DNA from: Crambe crambe
Taxonomy: Eukaryota > Porifera > Demospongiae > Poecilosclerida > Crambeidae
Direction: 5' to 3'
Assembly: GCA_963924555.1 (NCBI GenBank)
Contig: OZ004582.1
Location: 620,001-684,000, forward strand
Length of the DNA stretch: 64,000 nt
The notes beneath the pieces were generated by a model. That model was not told the origin of the DNA and did no database searches. It saw only the letters and a program-made list of their open reading frames with translations. This document shows, in pieces, positions 62,605 to 64,000 of this stretch; position 1 is the stretch's first letter, and every line of letters begins with the position of its first letter. The translations under genes and the position numbers were made by a program.

Positions 62605-64000
62605 CTTTTTGGCCTTCGAAATACCCCTATCCTCCATTTGACTGCAGATAATTCCGTGGACGGGTGATGATTACATTTAAAAATTGACACACATACTCAA
62701 GTTTGAACTGTGGTAAGTGCGCTACCTCCTAGATCAAGGCAGACAATGTGCATGGAGTATAGGCCATATTATAGTATTACTATAATAAGAATGCACACTT
62801 TTTTCAAAGACGGCACGGAATTGAAGGATTTCGCTCATATTAAATCAATAATTTTTCAACTGCTGTGTGCTCGTAGCTGTTTGAACTGTGGTAAGTGCGC
62901 TAGCTCCTAGCAAAAACGACTACTATAACCCTTGCGCATGTGTGCTGAGGGTTAATTATGGCCCAGTTTGTGCATTTGGTGTTTTCCTTTCAAACAATTT
63001 AATGGAAAAAATTGGGAGTCACCAGAAATGCAAATGGTGATATCAACCAATATACCAGCAAGTTTGCCTGCAGATCTTCAGTTCAAGCTATAGACAAAAC
63101 TGTAAGTGTGATATCTCTGATATTGATGCTTCTGAAAATCCTGAGCACGTAGATCTGAATCCATCTTTGCAAATGCAGACATTAATTCGATCACTGAAGT
63201 ATACGTATCCTGGTGTGATTTTAAATCAAATACCTATGTTTCATGAGCGATTTCATAAACTTCCTTTCAGCTGAATCAAAAGGTAATCATTCCCAGCGAT
63301 CAGTGCATATTGCCCAGGCGTTGGTGGATCTTTATTGGATTCATGTGAACAGCTTCATGTAGGAAATATACAGTGCTTCATTCGTCATCTACTAAGTCAA
63401 AGCAAGTAACATTGGTACAAGATCCTTTTGAATTGTGGTATCATCATTGGATACTTGTAGTTTCTCCAGATCACGATTACTCAGGACCGGCAACTTTTCT
63501 ACCAGTTTCACAAATATAGAATCGATGTGCCTTAACTTGTAAAAAAGTTAAATTTGATTATGGTGAAGATAATGTATAGTTATTGCCATCATGTGTGGTA
63601 CAAATTACACTATGTAATTTCATAAACATTAGTATAAGGAGTCATCTCTTTTAGTTAATTATTCATTTTGATGTAATCATTGATTGCAAGCCAGCAACTA
63701 ATATTTATTTGTACCGTTATAACTATTATGATGATTAGCAATTAACAGTCGTTCGTAGAGGTTGCACTGTATAACAATCTTATAACAATTATAACACACT
63801 TATGGTAATTCTGTTTTACATAACAATGTATAACATGAATGATCATAATTGCATCATACAATATTGTATATTAAAAAATTACATAAATGTGTACAACACT
63901 ACAGTGGATGCATAACCTTTTTGCATGGTGCATACAACAACTTTTGCTTGTATTTCACAAGATACTCGAAACTGTAAAATTAATAATGGCTTTCACTGGA
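62605..64000. other. Right edge of the window, no supported gene
   Basis: Contains a direct repeat (gtttgaactgtggtaagtgc at about 62702 and 62879), scattered coding-like but stop-interrupted text at 63100-63530 (for example QSKQVTLVQDPFELWYHHWI), and AT-rich sequence with tataacaatt repeats near 63765-63840. A possible pogo-like end is at 63757-63775. Confidence 0.45.

Noticed and set aside
63100-63530. Gene at the right edge
   Set aside because: Coding-like text is interrupted by stops in all frames and no family could be named with confidence.

Overview
This 64 kb window looks like nuclear DNA of an early-branching animal, most likely a demosponge. The evidence is indirect: AT-rich sequence full of tagctagctag-type runs, coding relics with introns of roughly 40-100 bp, and transposase families typical of sponge, cnidarian and fish genomes. 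I see no rRNA, tRNA, marker gene or intact host gene, so the taxonomic guess is an inference. Nearly everything recognisable is mobile DNA in varying states of decay.

Layout. 1-2060 is a dispersed repeat ending in an array of units that, read on the minus strand, resemble 33-nt exons with splice sites. 2174-8509 is a CACTA-type DNA transposon with CACTG ends, a 26/31 matched terminal inverted repeat, clusters of the palindromic motif GTATG-N5-CATAC just inside both ends, and two divergent multi-exon genes: a C2H2 zinc-finger transposase (minus) and a SAM-domain protein (plus). 9-16 kb holds hairpins, a small MITE, two transposase pseudogenes and a deleted hAT element. 16419-21465 is a complete DIRS-type tyrosine-recombinase retrotransposon with three open ORFs, inserted in what looks like an exon of an IRAK/receptor-like kinase relic (continuing to 22.9 kb). 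23.8-24.5 kb is an integrase relic split by an inversion. 24.7-29.1 kb is dominated by long inverted repeats, a second copy of the micro-exon-like array and a 247-bp tandem duplication. 29.5-36.5 kb is a pile of transposase and Ty3/Gypsy relics, mostly minus strand. 36.6-41.7 kb is a candidate transposon with a very large degenerate gene containing a PIN/FEN-like acidic region, followed by a decayed paralogue. 44.8-46.2 kb has a RecQ-associated relic. 47744-52253 is a Ty3/Gypsy element with 169-bp LTRs. 52393-54245 and 55858-58554 are hAT elements; the second keeps an intact 786-aa transposase. 54.4-55.6 kb is a relic of the zinc-finger transposase/SAM families. 59.3-60.0 kb is an unrecognised gene, and 61.4-62.6 kb is the 5' part of a BEL/Pao element.

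How the parts relate. The CACTA element is the most coherent candidate system: a transposase gene and an accessory gene fire outward from a shared intergenic region of about 120 bp toward ends that carry a dozen copies of one palindromic site. By analogy with plant En/Spm (catalytic TnpD plus TnpA that binds subterminal repeats), one of the two proteins probably recognises that site. This copy has lost function in both genes (a deletion in the transposase, a TGA in the SAM domain) but its ends are preserved. Three hAT copies share exact 5-bp target duplications rather than the usual 8. Coordinates of exons and of degenerate relics are read by eye and are approximate.
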